Source of the DNA: Kineococcus rhizosphaerae
GTDB lineage: Bacteria > Actinomycetota > Actinomycetes > Actinomycetales > Kineococcaceae
Length of the DNA: 64,000 bases
Reading direction: 5' to 3'
NCBI RefSeq assembly: GCF_003002055.1
Contig: NZ_PVZF01000012.1
Span: 62,001 to 126,000 of the forward strand
The notes under the pieces are model-generated. The model ran no database searches, was not told where the DNA came from, and was given only the letters and a program-made list of their open reading frames with translations. Positions 1 to 9,984 of this stretch are shown piece by piece. Every line of letters starts with the position of its first letter. Within the stretch, counting starts at the first letter, position 1. The position numbers and the translations under genes were made by a program.

Positions 1-396
1 GACCAGGCCTCCCGCAACCAGCTCGCCCGCGGTGCGCGCCTGGTGGAGCTGCTCAAGCAGCCGCAGTACACGCCCTTCTCCCTCGAGGAGCAGGTCGTCT
101 CGATCTGGGCGGGCACGACGGGCCAGCTCGACTCCGTCGAGGTCGAGGACATCTCCCGCTTCGAGCGCGAGTTCCTCGAGCACGTCAAGCGCAACCACGC
201 CGAGCTGATGCAGGGCATCCGCGAGACGAAGCAGTTCTCCGACGGCGCCAAGGACGAGCTGAAGAAGGCCATCGACGCCTTCAAGCCGCAGTTCTCGGCC
301 GGGGAGACCAGCCACACGGTGCCCGCGGACGAGGACCACGGTCAGACCGACGCGGACGACATCTCGCAGGAGCGGATCACCACCACCAAGCGCTGA
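1..396 (+). CDS. atpA: ATP synthase F1 alpha subunit, C-terminal part
   Basis: Partial gene: the frame is open from base 1 and the last 131 residues are visible. They match the C-terminal helical domain of the alpha subunit (start [20 protein letters not shown], then a QPQYTPF segment typical of AtpA). The protein is part of the catalytic alpha3-beta3 hexamer of the membrane F1Fo ATP synthase and carries the non-catalytic nucleotide sites. atpG, atpD and atpC follow on the same strand, the usual bacterial order. The C-terminal tail is acidic and Asp/Gln-rich (around [11 protein letters not shown]), an extension common in actinobacteria. The N-terminal nucleotide-binding domain lies outside the window, so nothing can be said about its P-loop. 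Confidence 0.95.
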   Translation, partial: DQASRNQLARGARLVELLKQPQYTPFSLEEQVVSIWAGTTGQLDSVEVEDISRFEREFLEHVKRNHAELMQGIRETKQFSDGAKDELKKAIDAFKPQFSAGETSHTVPADEDHGQTDADDISQERITTTKR

Positions 397-448
397 GCAG
401 CGCTGGGGTAGTCGAAGGACCGAGCGGAGCAAGGAAGAGGAGCAGGAC

Positions 449-2876
<2,428 letters not shown>

Positions 2877-2877
<1 letters not shown>

Positions 2878-3152
2878 TGGCTCTGCAGGTCGAGCTCGTG
2901 GCGGCGGACCGCTCGGTGTGGTCCGGCGACGCGACCCTCGTGCGCGCCCGCACCGCCGAGGGCGACATCGGCATCATGGCTGGCCACGAGCCGATCCTGG
3001 CCATCCTCGCTCCGGGTGACGTGGCGATCACGGGCTCTGGGTCGGAGGGTCTCACCGCCACGGTCAGCGGCGGGTTCTTCTCGGTGGACCACGACAAGGT
3101 GACGATCGTCGCCGAGCAGGTCGAGGTCACCGCGGGTTCCGGCGCGCGCTGA
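2877..3152 (+). CDS. atpC: ATP synthase F1 epsilon subunit, short form
   Basis: 91 residues. The N-terminal beta-sandwich is complete (LQVELVAADRSVWSGDA, EGDIGIMAGHEPILAIL, GGFFSVDHDKVTIVAEQVE). The protein ends just after this domain with SGAR. Most bacterial epsilon subunits run 120-140 residues and carry a C-terminal pair of helices that can insert into F1 and inhibit ATP hydrolysis. That domain is missing here, and the downstream bases do not encode it in any frame because DUF2550 starts 16 nt later. The ATG overlaps the atpD stop by one base. Epsilon should still couple gamma to the c-ring, but inhibition by the C-terminal helices looks impossible. Confidence 0.93.
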
Positions 3153-3168
3153 GAACGGCTGAGCGACG

Positions 3169-3621
3169 GTGCACGAGGTCCTGCTCTCCCTGGAGGTCGC
3201 AGGCGCGTGCGCCGTCGCTCTGCTCGTGGTGCTCGTCCTGGTGGTGGTCCGCCGGCGCCGGCTGATGGCGCGGCTGGGGACCTTCGACTGCTCCGTCCGC
3301 CAGGTCCGGCGCGGTCGTCGCCGGTGGGCGCTGGGCGTCGCGCAGTACGAGGTCGACCGCCTGGACTGGTACCGCACCTTCTCGTTGTCCCCGCGCCCGT
3401 CGTGCAGCTACGCACGGCGGGCGCTGGCCGTGACCCTGTTCCGCGACGCCGAGGGCGCCGAGCTCGTGGCCGTCCAGCCGGGGGCGATGGTCGTGGAGTG
3501 CCGCCTCGAGGTCGACGGGGCGGGGGAGGAGATCGACCTGGCGATGGGCAAGGACGCCTACACCGGGTTCGCGAGCTGGCTGGAGTCCGCCCCGCCCGGT
3601 CAGGGCGTCAACGTCGCCTGA
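3169..3621 (+). CDS. DUF2550 family membrane protein
   Basis: 150 residues from a GTG start, 16 nt after atpC. One strong N-terminal transmembrane helix (about residues 5-27, ACAVALLVVLVLVVV) is followed by an RRRRL stop-transfer stretch and a cytoplasmic domain rich in Trp, Tyr and Arg (RRWALGVAQYEVDRLDWYRTFSLSPRPS). This is the actinobacterial DUF2550 family, which regularly sits directly behind atpC (Rv1312 in M. tuberculosis). Its function is unknown. Position and spacing suggest cotranscription with the atp operon. The family assignment rests on context plus overall pattern. Confidence 0.8.
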   Translation: MHEVLLSLEVAGACAVALLVVLVLVVVRRRRLMARLGTFDCSVRQVRRGRRRWALGVAQYEVDRLDWYRTFSLSPRPSCSYARRALAVTLFRDAEGAELVAVQPGAMVVECRLEVDGAGEEIDLAMGKDAYTGFASWLESAPPGQGVNVA

Positions 3622-3637
3622 GACCGGGGCCGGTCTC
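3620..3637. terminator. Hairpin between DUF2550 and the convergent gene
   Basis: GAGACCG-GGGC-CGGTCTC, a 7-bp perfect stem with a 4-nt loop, begins inside the DUF2550 stop codon and ends 3 nt before the convergent gene's stop. It lacks a T-tract, as usual at high GC. It could serve both strands. Confidence 0.5.
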
Positions 3638-3640
3638 CGC

Positions 3641-3964
3641 TCAGCGCTGCTCCAGGATCTGCCGGGCCAGTCCCGCCTCGGTGGGGAAGACCATCACGCG
3701 GGGGCCTTCGGTGGTGGGGGCCAGGGTCGCGCGGATGCCCGCGTCGAGCAGGGTCCGGCGCTGGACCTCCGCCTCGATGAACGTGGTGGGTTTGGAGACG
3801 ACCTCCAGCAGCCCGTACTCGTCCTCGGTCCCGGGCTGCGGGCGGCGTTCGACCACGGACTTGCCCCGTGAGTACGTCCAGCGCAGCAGCACCACGAGGA
3901 GCCCCACGGCGACGAACGCGACGAGGGGCCCGAAGGCGAACGAGTAGCTCCCCCAGGACTGCAC
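3641..3964 (-). CDS. Small membrane-anchored protein of unknown function
   Basis: 107 residues from GTG. An N-terminal transmembrane segment (about residues 6-27, SFAFGPLVAFVAVGLLVVLLR) is followed by a cytoplasmic domain. The segment YGLLEVVSKPTTFIEAEVQRRTLLDAGIRATLAPTTEGPRVMVF resembles the DUF2007-like fold, in which a ligand or signal domain tracks residues shared between two subunits; this is a loose resemblance only. It converges on DUF2550 across a hairpin. A CACAAT hexamer 6 nt before the GTG (3971-3976, minus strand) could be a -10 box of a leaderless transcript. Function unknown. Confidence 0.7.
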   Translation of the reverse strand: MQSWGSYSFAFGPLVAFVAVGLLVVLLRWTYSRGKSVVERRPQPGTEDEYGLLEVVSKPTTFIEAEVQRRTLLDAGIRATLAPTTEGPRVMVFPTEAGLARQILEQR

Positions 3965-4007
3965 CCCCGCATTGTGCTCCTCGGTGCGCTGGTCGCCCCC
4001 GTCAGGT

Positions 4008-4058
4008 CACCGTTCGGCATCGGCGTCGCAAGTCACTACTTAGCGGTACCGAACGGTG
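4008..4058. repeat. 10-bp inverted repeat with 31-nt spacer
   Basis: CACCGTTCGG at 4008-4017 is exactly repeated in reverse complement, CCGAACGGTG, at 4049-4058. It lies in the 264-bp divergent region between the small membrane protein and the STAS gene. Centre-to-centre distance is 41 bp, about four helical turns, which would suit a regulator bound on one DNA face. The rest of this region shows nothing clear. Confidence 0.4.
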
Positions 4059-4228
4059 GCAGAGTGTGCTCACAGGCGATCGACCGTCCCACTGCCCCCA
4101 GTCGTCACACGCACGCACCACGCACGCAGCGTGTGATCTTCAGAACCGGGTGCAACCGGACGGGCGTCTCCTGCGTCCCACCGGTGACGATCACGAGATC
4201 ACGACCGGCGTCCTCGGGGGAGGAACAC

Positions 4229-4747
4229 ATGGCGATCGACTTCGCACCGAGCGCGGCCGACGACGTCGCGGCACGCCGGGCTGCCCGTTCGGCGCCCGGA
4301 CACCTCGCGCACGTCGACGAGGAGGTGCACGGGAAGGTCGTGCACGTCGCGGGCCGCCTCGACGTCCACACCGTCCCGGGCGTCCGCGAGGCGCTGCACG
4401 CGGCCGTGGACGCCGGGACGGGGGACCTGGTGGTCGAGGTGGACGACATCGTCGTCGCCGACGCCACGGGCCTGGGCGTGTTCGTGGGGGCCCACCGGCG
4501 CGCGCAGCGCTGCGGGCGCCGCCTCGTGCTGCGCCACGTCCCGCTGCCGGCGCTGCGGCTGATGCGGGTCACCCGGCTGCACCTGGTCCTGCTCGTGGAC
4601 GAGCCCACCGCCGGCCTGGACGTCCCGACCGAGGACGAGCGCAAGGCCGCGCGCCGCGCCCGGGCCGAGGCCATCCTGCACCGCGGGACGGACCGGGCTC
4701 AGAACAGGCGCGAGTCGACGTCGTCGATGCCCCGCAAGGCGTCGTAG
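4229..4747 (+). CDS. STAS-domain protein (anti-sigma-factor antagonist type)
   Basis: 172 residues from the ATG that follows a strong GGGGGAGGAAC ribosome site. A longer in-frame start exists upstream but covers non-coding sequence. The STAS fold spans about residues 35-130: [24 protein letters not shown], then [30 protein letters not shown]. In SpoIIAA/RsbV-type antagonists the DSxGL serine is the phosphorylation site; here the motif is DATGLG, with threonine at that position. It is likely part of a partner-switching circuit controlling a sigma factor, but no kinase or phosphatase gene is nearby. The C-terminal tail is basic and overlaps nucS tail-to-tail by 49 nt. Confidence 0.78.
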   Translation: MAIDFAPSAADDVAARRAARSAPGHLAHVDEEVHGKVVHVAGRLDVHTVPGVREALHAAVDAGTGDLVVEVDDIVVADATGLGVFVGAHRRAQRCGRRLVLRHVPLPALRLMRVTRLHLVLLVDEPTAGLDVPTEDERKAARRARAEAILHRGTDRAQNRRESTSSMPRKAS

Positions 4748-5394
4748 TCCAGCACCACGCAGCGGATGCCGCGGTCGGTCGCCAGCGTCCGGGCCTGCGG
4801 CTTGATCTCCTGCGCGGCGAAGACGCCGGTCACGGGGGCCAGCAACGGGTCGCGGTTCATCAGCTCCAGGTAGCGGGTGAGCTGCTCGACGCCGTCGATC
4901 TCACCCCGCCGCTTGATCTCGACGGCCACGGCGCGGCCCGCGTCGTCGCGGGCCAGGATGTCGACCGGCCCGATCGCCGTCATGTACTCGCGCCGGACGA
5001 GCGTGTACCCCTCACCCAGGGTGGCGATGTGCTCGGCCAGCAGCTTCTGCAGGTGGGCCTCGACGCCGTCCTTGACCAGGCCGGGGTCCACGCCGAGCTC
5101 GTGCTCGCTGTCGTGCAGCACCTCGTGGATCGAGACGACGAGCCGGTCGTCGGTCTTGGCGTGCTGGACGGTCCACGTCTCGACCACGCCCGCCTCGCGC
5201 TGGTCCTCCTCGGGCACGGAGACGGTGAGCTTGGCGGGCGGGCTCATCCAGTTCAGGGGCTTGTAGGACCCGCCGTCGGAGTGGACCAGGACGCTGCCGT
5301 CGGCCTTGGCGATCAGCAGCCGCGTCGCCAGCGGGAGGTGGGCGGTGAGCCGGCCCGCGTAGTCGACGGAGCAGCGGGCGATGACGAGACGCAC
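4699..5394 (-). CDS. nucS: Endonuclease NucS/EndoMS (mismatch-specific)
   Basis: 231 residues. NucS cuts both strands at mispaired bases and replaces MutS/MutL mismatch repair in many actinobacteria and archaea. The N-terminal DNA-binding half is [20 protein letters not shown]. The RecB-like nuclease half contains GPVDILARD with the metal-binding Asp and AVEIKRRG with the catalytic Glu and Lys, then the QLTRYLELM helix. The C-terminus DSRLF resembles the sliding-clamp contact reported for NucS. I chose the GTG at 5394 because family proteins begin RLVIARCSV and because a TAAGCT -10 box lies 8 nt upstream. A longer frame reaches 5460 but adds a non-conserved stretch. It is syntenic with Rv1321. 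Confidence 0.93.
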   Translation of the reverse strand: MRLVIARCSVDYAGRLTAHLPLATRLLIAKADGSVLVHSDGGSYKPLNWMSPPAKLTVSVPEEDQREAGVVETWTVQHAKTDDRLVVSIHEVLHDSEHELGVDPGLVKDGVEAHLQKLLAEHIATLGEGYTLVRREYMTAIGPVDILARDDAGRAVAVEIKRRGEIDGVEQLTRYLELMNRDPLLAPVTGVFAAQEIKPQARTLATDRGIRCVVLDYDALRGIDDVDSRLF

Positions 5395-5402
5395 GAGGGG
5401 CG

Positions 5403-5408
5403 AGCTTA
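5403..5408 (-). promoter_or_regulatory. -10 box of nucS (leaderless)
   Basis: TAAGCT on the minus strand, 8 nt before the GTG at 5394. It fits the actinobacterial TANNNT consensus and implies a transcript that starts at or near the start codon. Confidence 0.5.
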
Positions 5409-5576
5409 CGCACCCCGCGTCCCCGGCCCCGTGGACGCCCGTGGCACCCGTTCGCCGCACGGCGTGTAACGAATCGCGGCCCCGCGACGACTACGTGTCG
5501 AACCGGGCGGGCCACGGTGGTGTGGAGGGGACACCACCGCGGCACCGTCCGGGAGCGCGTTTGAGAGCATCTGCGG

Positions 5577-5864
5577 GTGCCCCGTGCGAACCGTCGTCGC
5601 CAGGACCCGCCACCCCGGGCCCCGCTGGGCCGGGGCGTGGACCGCTCGGTGTCCGGCCCGGACGGGGACTGGGTGGTGCGCGAGCTGCGCGGGACGACGT
5701 CGACGAAGACCTACACGTGCCCCGGCTGCCGCACCGGCATCCCCCCGGGGACCCCGCACCTGGTCGTCTGGCCCGCGCGCGGCACCTTCAGCCCCGGCGA
5801 CGGCGCCACCGAGCGCCGGCACTGGCACCGGTCGTGCTTCCAGCTGCGCGGGCAGCGCCGCTGA
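5577..5864 (+). CDS. Small zinc-ribbon-like actinobacterial protein
   Basis: 95 residues from GTG. The N-terminus is basic (MPRANRRRQDPPPRAP). The core reads VVRELRGTTSTKTYTCPGCRTGIPPGTPHLVVWP, and near the end RRHWHRSCF. CPGC plus the later HxxxC could bind one zinc ion. Homologues in actinobacteria are often labelled ATP/GTP-binding protein without, as far as I know, experimental support; I see no P-loop here. No TANNNT box precedes it. It sits between nucS (divergent) and the aldolase-like gene. Function unknown. Confidence 0.72.
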   Translation: MPRANRRRQDPPPRAPLGRGVDRSVSGPDGDWVVRELRGTTSTKTYTCPGCRTGIPPGTPHLVVWPARGTFSPGDGATERRHWHRSCFQLRGQRR

Positions 5865-5893
5865 CCCCTCGGCGCCACCGCCGGGCGGGTGGG

Positions 5894-5899
5894 TAGCGT
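5894..5899 (+). promoter_or_regulatory. -10 box of the aldolase-like gene (leaderless)
   Basis: TAGCGT, 6 nt before the GTG start at 5906, with no Shine-Dalgarno sequence between. Confidence 0.55.
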
Positions 5900-5905
5900 G
5901 CCCGG

Positions 5906-6964
5906 GTGAGCACCCTCCACGACCCCGACGCCCGCGGGTTCGCCAGCGACAACGCCGCCGGCATGCACCCCGACGTCCTCACCGCCCTCGTCGAGGCCAA
6001 CGGCGGGCACGTCGCCAGCTACGGCGGCGACCCGTACACGAGCGCCCTGACGCAGTCCCTGCGCACCCACTTCGGACCGCGCACGTCCTCCGCGGTCGTC
6101 CTGACCGGGACGGGCGCGAACGTCGTGGCGCTGCAGGCCCTGACCCGCCGCTGGGAGTCGGTGCTCGCCTCCGACCAGGCGCACGTGCTGCACGACGAGG
6201 CCGGTGGCCTGGAGCACGTCGGTGGGACGAAGGTCATCGCCCTGCCCACCGTCGACGGGCTCGTCGACCCCGCCGACGTGGAGCGGGCCGTGCAGGCGGC
6301 GGACAACCCGATGCGCGCCCCCGTCGGCGCGCTCACGCTCACCCAGAGCACCGAGCTCGGCACGACCTACTCCGTGGACCAGCTGCGCGACCTCGTGCGC
6401 GTCAGCCACGGCCTGGGCGTGCGCGTCCACGTCGACGGCGCGCGGCTGGCCAACGCGGCCGTCTCCCTCGGCCTGGGGCTGGGGGAGTTCACGACGCACC
6501 TGGGCGTGGACGCGGTCTCCGTCGGCGGCACCAAGAACGGCGGGGGCGTCGCCGAGGCCGTGGTGGTCGGCGAGGAGCACGCCGAGGCGCTGCGCCGGCT
6601 CGTCAAACCCTCGATGCAGCAGTCGTCGAAGACGCGCTTCGTCTCCGCCCAGCTCCTCGCGCTGTTCGGGGGCGACCTGTGGCGGCGCACCGCGGGCGCG
6701 GCGAACGCGGCCGCCCGCGACCTCGCCGGGGTGGTCGAGGCGGCGGGGGCGAAGATCACCCGCCCCGTGCAGGCCAACGGCGTGTTCGCCGAGCTGCCGC
6801 CGCACGTCGCGGCCCGCGCGGCGGCGCGCGTCCCCTTCCACGTCTGGGACCCGCACTTCTCGCCGGCCACCGTCGAGGTGCGGCTCGTGGCGAGCTTCGA
6901 CACCACCGCGCAGGACGTCGCCCGGTTCGGCGCGGTCCTGGCCGAGGAGTTCGCGCGTGGCTGA
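5906..6964 (+). CDS. Low-specificity L-threonine aldolase / beta-eliminating lyase family
   Basis: 352 residues. A fold-type I PLP enzyme: DPDARGFASDNAAGMHPDVLTAL at the N-terminus, YGGDPYTSALTQSLRTHFG, HVDGARLANAAVSLG with the PLP-contacting Asp, and GGTKNGGGVAE with the Schiff-base lysine near residue 210. Family members cleave L-threonine or allo-threonine to glycine and acetaldehyde, or carry out related retro-aldol or eliminase reactions on 3-hydroxy amino acids. The TAGCGT box 6 nt upstream supports the GTG start. The stop overlaps the downstream hydrolase gene by 8 nt, so the two are probably cotranscribed and translationally coupled. The exact substrate is not visible. Confidence 0.85.
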   Translation: MSTLHDPDARGFASDNAAGMHPDVLTALVEANGGHVASYGGDPYTSALTQSLRTHFGPRTSSAVVLTGTGANVVALQALTRRWESVLASDQAHVLHDEAGGLEHVGGTKVIALPTVDGLVDPADVERAVQAADNPMRAPVGALTLTQSTELGTTYSVDQLRDLVRVSHGLGVRVHVDGARLANAAVSLGLGLGEFTTHLGVDAVSVGGTKNGGGVAEAVVVGEEHAEALRRLVKPSMQQSSKTRFVSAQLLALFGGDLWRRTAGAANAAARDLAGVVEAAGAKITRPVQANGVFAELPPHVAARAAARVPFHVWDPHFSPATVEVRLVASFDTTAQDVARFGAVLAEEFARG

Positions 6965-7664
6965 GATCCGGGCCGACACGGTGCTGCCCGCGCGCCGCGA
7001 GGAGGTCGAGCTGCACACCGCCGACGGGCTCACGCTCGTGGGCGAACTCGCCCTGCCCGCCGAGAAGGACCCCGTCGCCACCCTCGTGACGCTGCACCCG
7101 CTGCCCACCAGCGGCGGGTTCATGGACAGCCACGTCCTGCGCAAGGCCGCCAACCGGCTGCCGGCCCTGGCCGACCTCGCGGTCCTGCGGTTCAACACGC
7201 GCGGGACCGAGTCCCCGCGCGGGCGCAGCGGGGGCAGCTTCGACGCCGGGGACGGCGAACGGTTCGACGTCGCCGCCGCGCTGGAGTTCGCCGAGTTCCG
7301 CGACCTGCCGCGCGTGTGGCTGCTGGGGTGGTCCTTCGGCACCGACCTCGCCCTCGTCCACGGCCGGGACCCGCTGGTGGAGGGGCTGATCCTGCTGTCC
7401 CCGCCGCTGCGCTGGTCGACGCCGCAGGACCTGCGGGCGTGGGCGGAGTTCGGCCGGCCCGTGACGGCCCTGGTGCCCGAGTTCGACGACTTCCTGCGCC
7501 CGGCCGAGGCGAGCGAACGCTTCGCCGCGCTGACCCAGGCCGAGATCGTCCCCGTGGCCGGGGCCAAGCACCTGTGGGTGGGGGAGAACTCGGTGCGCCG
7601 GGTCCTGGACGAGGTGGTCGCGCGGGTCAACCCCGCGCGCTCACCCCTGCCCACGCAGTTCTGA
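6957..7664 (+). CDS. Alpha/beta hydrolase, short form
   Basis: 235 residues from the GTG that overlaps the aldolase-like gene by 8 nt. An alpha/beta hydrolase core is visible: VTLHPLPTSGGFMDSHVL (oxyanion region), LRFNTRGTESPRG, the nucleophile elbow GWSFGTD, an acid candidate in PEFDDFLRP, and a C-terminal histidine in AGAKHLWVGE. It resembles the CocE/YdeN-like small hydrolases that lack a lid. Substrate unknown. Coupling to the PLP enzyme suggests a shared pathway, but this is only context. It ends 6 nt from the convergent DivIVA-like gene. Confidence 0.82.
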   Translation: MAEIRADTVLPARREEVELHTADGLTLVGELALPAEKDPVATLVTLHPLPTSGGFMDSHVLRKAANRLPALADLAVLRFNTRGTESPRGRSGGSFDAGDGERFDVAAALEFAEFRDLPRVWLLGWSFGTDLALVHGRDPLVEGLILLSPPLRWSTPQDLRAWAEFGRPVTALVPEFDDFLRPAEASERFAALTQAEIVPVAGAKHLWVGENSVRRVLDEVVARVNPARSPLPTQF

Positions 7665-7670
7665 GGGGTC

Positions 7671-8753
7671 CTAGCCCGCCTGCTCGACGGGCTCCTCCTC
7701 GCGCACGTCCAGCTCGCGGGCCGGCAGCTTCGGGGCCAGGCCCAGCAGTCCGCGCAGGTCGTCGAGCTGGTCGGTGATCTGGTCGCGCTGGGACATGAGC
7801 TCGTCGACCTCCGCCTGCGCGTTGGCGCGCGAGCGCTCGGCCTGCTCACGGGCGGTCTCGACCATCGACTGGGCGCGGGCGCGCGCGTCGGACAGCAGCT
7901 CGTCGGACTCCCGGCGGGCCGTCTCGGCGCGCAGCGACGCCTGCGCGATGGCGTCGGCGCGGATCGCCTCGGCCGCCTCGACGGCCTCGTTCGCCCGCTC
8001 CTCGGCCTCGGCGGCGCGCTGCTCGGCCTCGGCGATGCGCGCGGCCGTGCGGGCCGCGGCGACCTCGAGCCGCTGGCGGTCCTCCTCGGCCGCCTGCGCG
8101 CGGGCCGCGGCCAGCGCGAGCTCCTGCTCGCGCACGCGGGCGTCGGTGCTCGAACGCAGCTCGATGGTCTCGCGCTCGGCCTGCGTGCGCAGGGCCGCGA
8201 CCTGGCGCTCGGTCGCGGCGATCAGCTCGGCGCTCTCGTGCCGGGCACCGGCCAGGAGCTGGTCGGCCTGACGGTGGGCGGCCGCGGTGACCTCGGCGGC
8301 CGTGCGCTGGGCGGCGTCGACCATCCCGTCGGCCTGGTGCTTGGCGCGCGCCACGATCTCCTCGGCGTCCCGGCCGGCCTCCCCGGTGCGGCGCCGGGCG
8401 TCCTCGTCGGCCTGCTGGCGGGTCGAGGCCGCCTCGGCGCGGGCCTCCTCGCGCAGCCGGTCGGCGTCGCGGCGGGCCGAGCGCAGGATCTCCGAGGACT
8501 GGTCCTCGGCCAGGCGCAGCAGCTTCTCCATGCGGGCCCCGAGGCCGGCGTAGGAGGGCTTCTCGTGCTCGCGCAGCTCCTTGTGCGCGTCGGCGAGCTT
8601 CTCCTCGGCCTGACGCAGTTCGTGGTCGCGCTGGGCGACGCGGGCGCGGGCCTCGGCCAGCGCGTCGTCGAGGTGCTTCAGGCGCGCGTCGACCTGGCTG
8701 CGTTCGTAGCCGCGGACGACGATGCTGAACGCGTCGTGGGAGTCGGTGGACAC
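7671..8753 (-). CDS. DivIVA-like long coiled-coil protein
   Basis: 360 residues. The N-terminus FSIVVRGYERSQVDARLKHLDDAL is a DivIVA-type membrane/curvature-binding segment (compare F..RGYdr.QVD). Residues of about 30-330 are almost entirely Ala/Glu/Arg/Gln heptads, predicted as continuous coiled coil. There is no transmembrane segment. In actinomycetes such proteins (DivIVA, Scy, FilP, Wag31 relatives) organise polar growth or act as cytoskeletal scaffolds. This one is shorter than Scy and lacks a recognisable enzymatic domain. The start has a GGAGG site 7-8 nt upstream. The exact cellular role is not determined by the sequence. Confidence 0.82.
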   Translation of the reverse strand: MSTDSHDAFSIVVRGYERSQVDARLKHLDDALAEARARVAQRDHELRQAEEKLADAHKELREHEKPSYAGLGARMEKLLRLAEDQSSEILRSARRDADRLREEARAEAASTRQQADEDARRRTGEAGRDAEEIVARAKHQADGMVDAAQRTAAEVTAAAHRQADQLLAGARHESAELIAATERQVAALRTQAERETIELRSSTDARVREQELALAAARAQAAEEDRQRLEVAAARTAARIAEAEQRAAEAEERANEAVEAAEAIRADAIAQASLRAETARRESDELLSDARARAQSMVETAREQAERSRANAQAEVDELMSQRDQITDQLDDLRGLLGLAPKLPARELDVREEEPVEQAG

Positions 8754-8848
8754 CGGCGGACCTCCGGCGGGTACGAGGGGGCGGGAACGGACTGAGCGCA
8801 GCGTAACCGCGAGGACCCGGTGGATCCGGAGGGGACACGGGGCGGGGG

Positions 8849-8854
8849 TAGTTT
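8849..8854 (+). promoter_or_regulatory. -10 box of the thiamine-binding protein gene
   Basis: TAGTTT, 6 nt before the GTG at 8861; leaderless arrangement. Confidence 0.5.
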
Positions 8855-8860
8855 CACAGG

Positions 8861-9202
8861 GTGATCGTCGCCTTCTCCGTCGCCCCGTCCGGTGGTCCCG
8901 TCCCCGTGGACGGCGAACCCGACTCCGTCAGCGCCGCCGTCGCCGACGCCGTCCTGGTGGTGCGCTCCTCCGGGCTGCCGCACCGCACCGACTCGATGTT
9001 CACGACCATCGAGGGCGACTGGGACGAGTGCATGGACGTCGTCAAGCGGGCCACCGAGGCCGTGGCCCGGCACGGCACCCGCGTCTCGCTGGTGCTCAAG
9101 GCCGACGTCCGCCCCGGCCGCACGGGGGAGATGACCGGAAAGCTGGAGCGGCTGGAGGCCGCGGTCGAACGGGCGCAGGGGGAGGCCGGCCGGGGTCAGT
9201 GA
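8861..9202 (+). CDS. MTH1187/YqgV-type thiamine-binding protein
   Basis: 113 residues. It begins with IVAFSVAPSG and contains SDAVLVVRSSGLPHRTDSMFTTIEGDWDECMDVVKRATEAVARHGTRVSLVLKADVRPG-type sequence, the ferredoxin-like alpha/beta fold of the DUF77/MTH1187 family. Some members bind thiamine or related pyrimidines. There is no catalytic motif. The C-terminus is charged (KLERLEAAVERAQGEAGRGQ). The TAGTTT box and lack of a ribosome site point to a leaderless mRNA. The stop codon is the first TGA of the tandem 11-bp array that follows. Confidence 0.8.
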   Translation: MIVAFSVAPSGGPVPVDGEPDSVSAAVADAVLVVRSSGLPHRTDSMFTTIEGDWDECMDVVKRATEAVARHGTRVSLVLKADVRPGRTGEMTGKLERLEAAVERAQGEAGRGQ

Positions 9203-9254
9203 CCCGCGGGTGACCCGCGGGTGACCCGCGGGTGACCCGCGGGTGACCCGCGGG
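9200..9254. repeat. Five perfect tandem copies of an 11-bp unit
   Basis: TGACCCGCGGG is repeated five times without a mismatch (9200-9210, 9211-9221, 9222-9232, 9233-9243, 9244-9254), followed by a partial TGAC. Each junction contains the 10-bp palindrome ACCCGCGGGT. The first TGA is the stop codon of the preceding gene. The array lies between two convergent genes, so it may act as a structured terminator, or it may be a slippage-prone minisatellite. Confidence 0.9.
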
Positions 9255-9284
9255 TGACTCGGGGACGACCCCGGCCGGCGCCCG

Positions 9285-9743
9285 TCAGCGCCTGCGGCGC
9301 AGCAGGACCGCGTCGGCGCTGAAGCGGCCCGCGCCGGTGAGGGCGAGCACGAGGCCGAGCGCGGCGTACAGCAGCGCGTTCTCGCCGTTGACCTGACCGT
9401 CGACGAGGAAGCCCTGCGGGGCGTGGGCGAGCAGCCAGATCCCGGCCATCTGCGCCAGCAGGAGCGTGCCCGCGACGCGGGTGGCCAGGCCGAGCAGCAG
9501 CAGCGTGCCCAGCCCCACCTCTCCGAGGATCGAGAGCCAGCCGAAGAAGGTCGGGCCCGGGACCTGCAGGGCGGCGGCGTAGCCCGTCGCCGTGGCGGGG
9601 TCGGCCAGCTTGGGGACGCCGTGCACGAGCAGCAGCGCCCCGGCGACCAGGCGCAGCACGAGCAGGCCGGTCGAGGCGGTCGTGGTGCTGCGGACGACCT
9701 GCGGGCCGTCGGTGCGCACGGTGCCGGTGGTGGGTGCGGTCAC
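9285..9743 (-). CDS. DoxX family membrane protein
   Basis: 152 residues from GTG at 9743, which has a GAGGAG site 7 nt upstream; longer in-frame starts only add Arg/Pro-rich non-coding sequence. Four hydrophobic helices are visible (LLVLRLVAGALLLVHGVPKL; FFGWLSILGEVGLGTLLLLGLATRV; TLLLAQMAGIWLLAHAP; ALLYAALGLVLALTGAG), with the family's HGxxKL near the first helix and a GlyGlu-Gly pattern in the second. DoxX proteins are small inner-membrane proteins. In mycobacteria one member joins superoxide dismutase and a thiol-oxidoreductase in redox defence. No partner is evident here. Confidence 0.85.
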   Translation of the reverse strand: MTAPTTGTVRTDGPQVVRSTTTASTGLLVLRLVAGALLLVHGVPKLADPATATGYAAALQVPGPTFFGWLSILGEVGLGTLLLLGLATRVAGTLLLAQMAGIWLLAHAPQGFLVDGQVNGENALLYAALGLVLALTGAGRFSADAVLLRRRR

Positions 9744-9941
9744 GGGGGGTTCTCCTCTGCGTCGGGAGGGAGCCGGGCGTGGGCGGCGGCTCTTCGGGCG
9801 GGCACGAGGTGCACCCCCAGCACGGGGCGCGGAGCTCACCGGTTCACCCGCACGACGTGTTCTGCGCCACAACGCGCACCGTCGGCGAGTCGTCCACCAC
9901 GCAGCGTGATCGGTACGACCGGGACCCGGACCGCATGCGCC

Positions 9942-9947
9942 TAGGGT
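9942..9947 (+). promoter_or_regulatory. -10 candidate for the membrane protein/lipoprotein pair
   Basis: TAGGGT, about 37 nt before the GTG at 9985; unlike the leaderless promoters, it leaves room for a short 5' UTR containing an AAGGA ribosome site. Confidence 0.35.
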
Positions 9948-9984
9948 GTCCCCCCGTACCCCTCCCCAAGACGAAGGACCCGAC

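Noticed and set aside
5395-5460. Longer NucS N-terminus
   Set aside because: The extra 22 residues are not NucS-like, and the TAAGCT box lies inside them 8 nt before the preferred GTG.
9200-9254. CRISPR-like array
   Set aside because: Units are 11 bp with no spacers and there are no cas genes; it is a simple tandem repeat.
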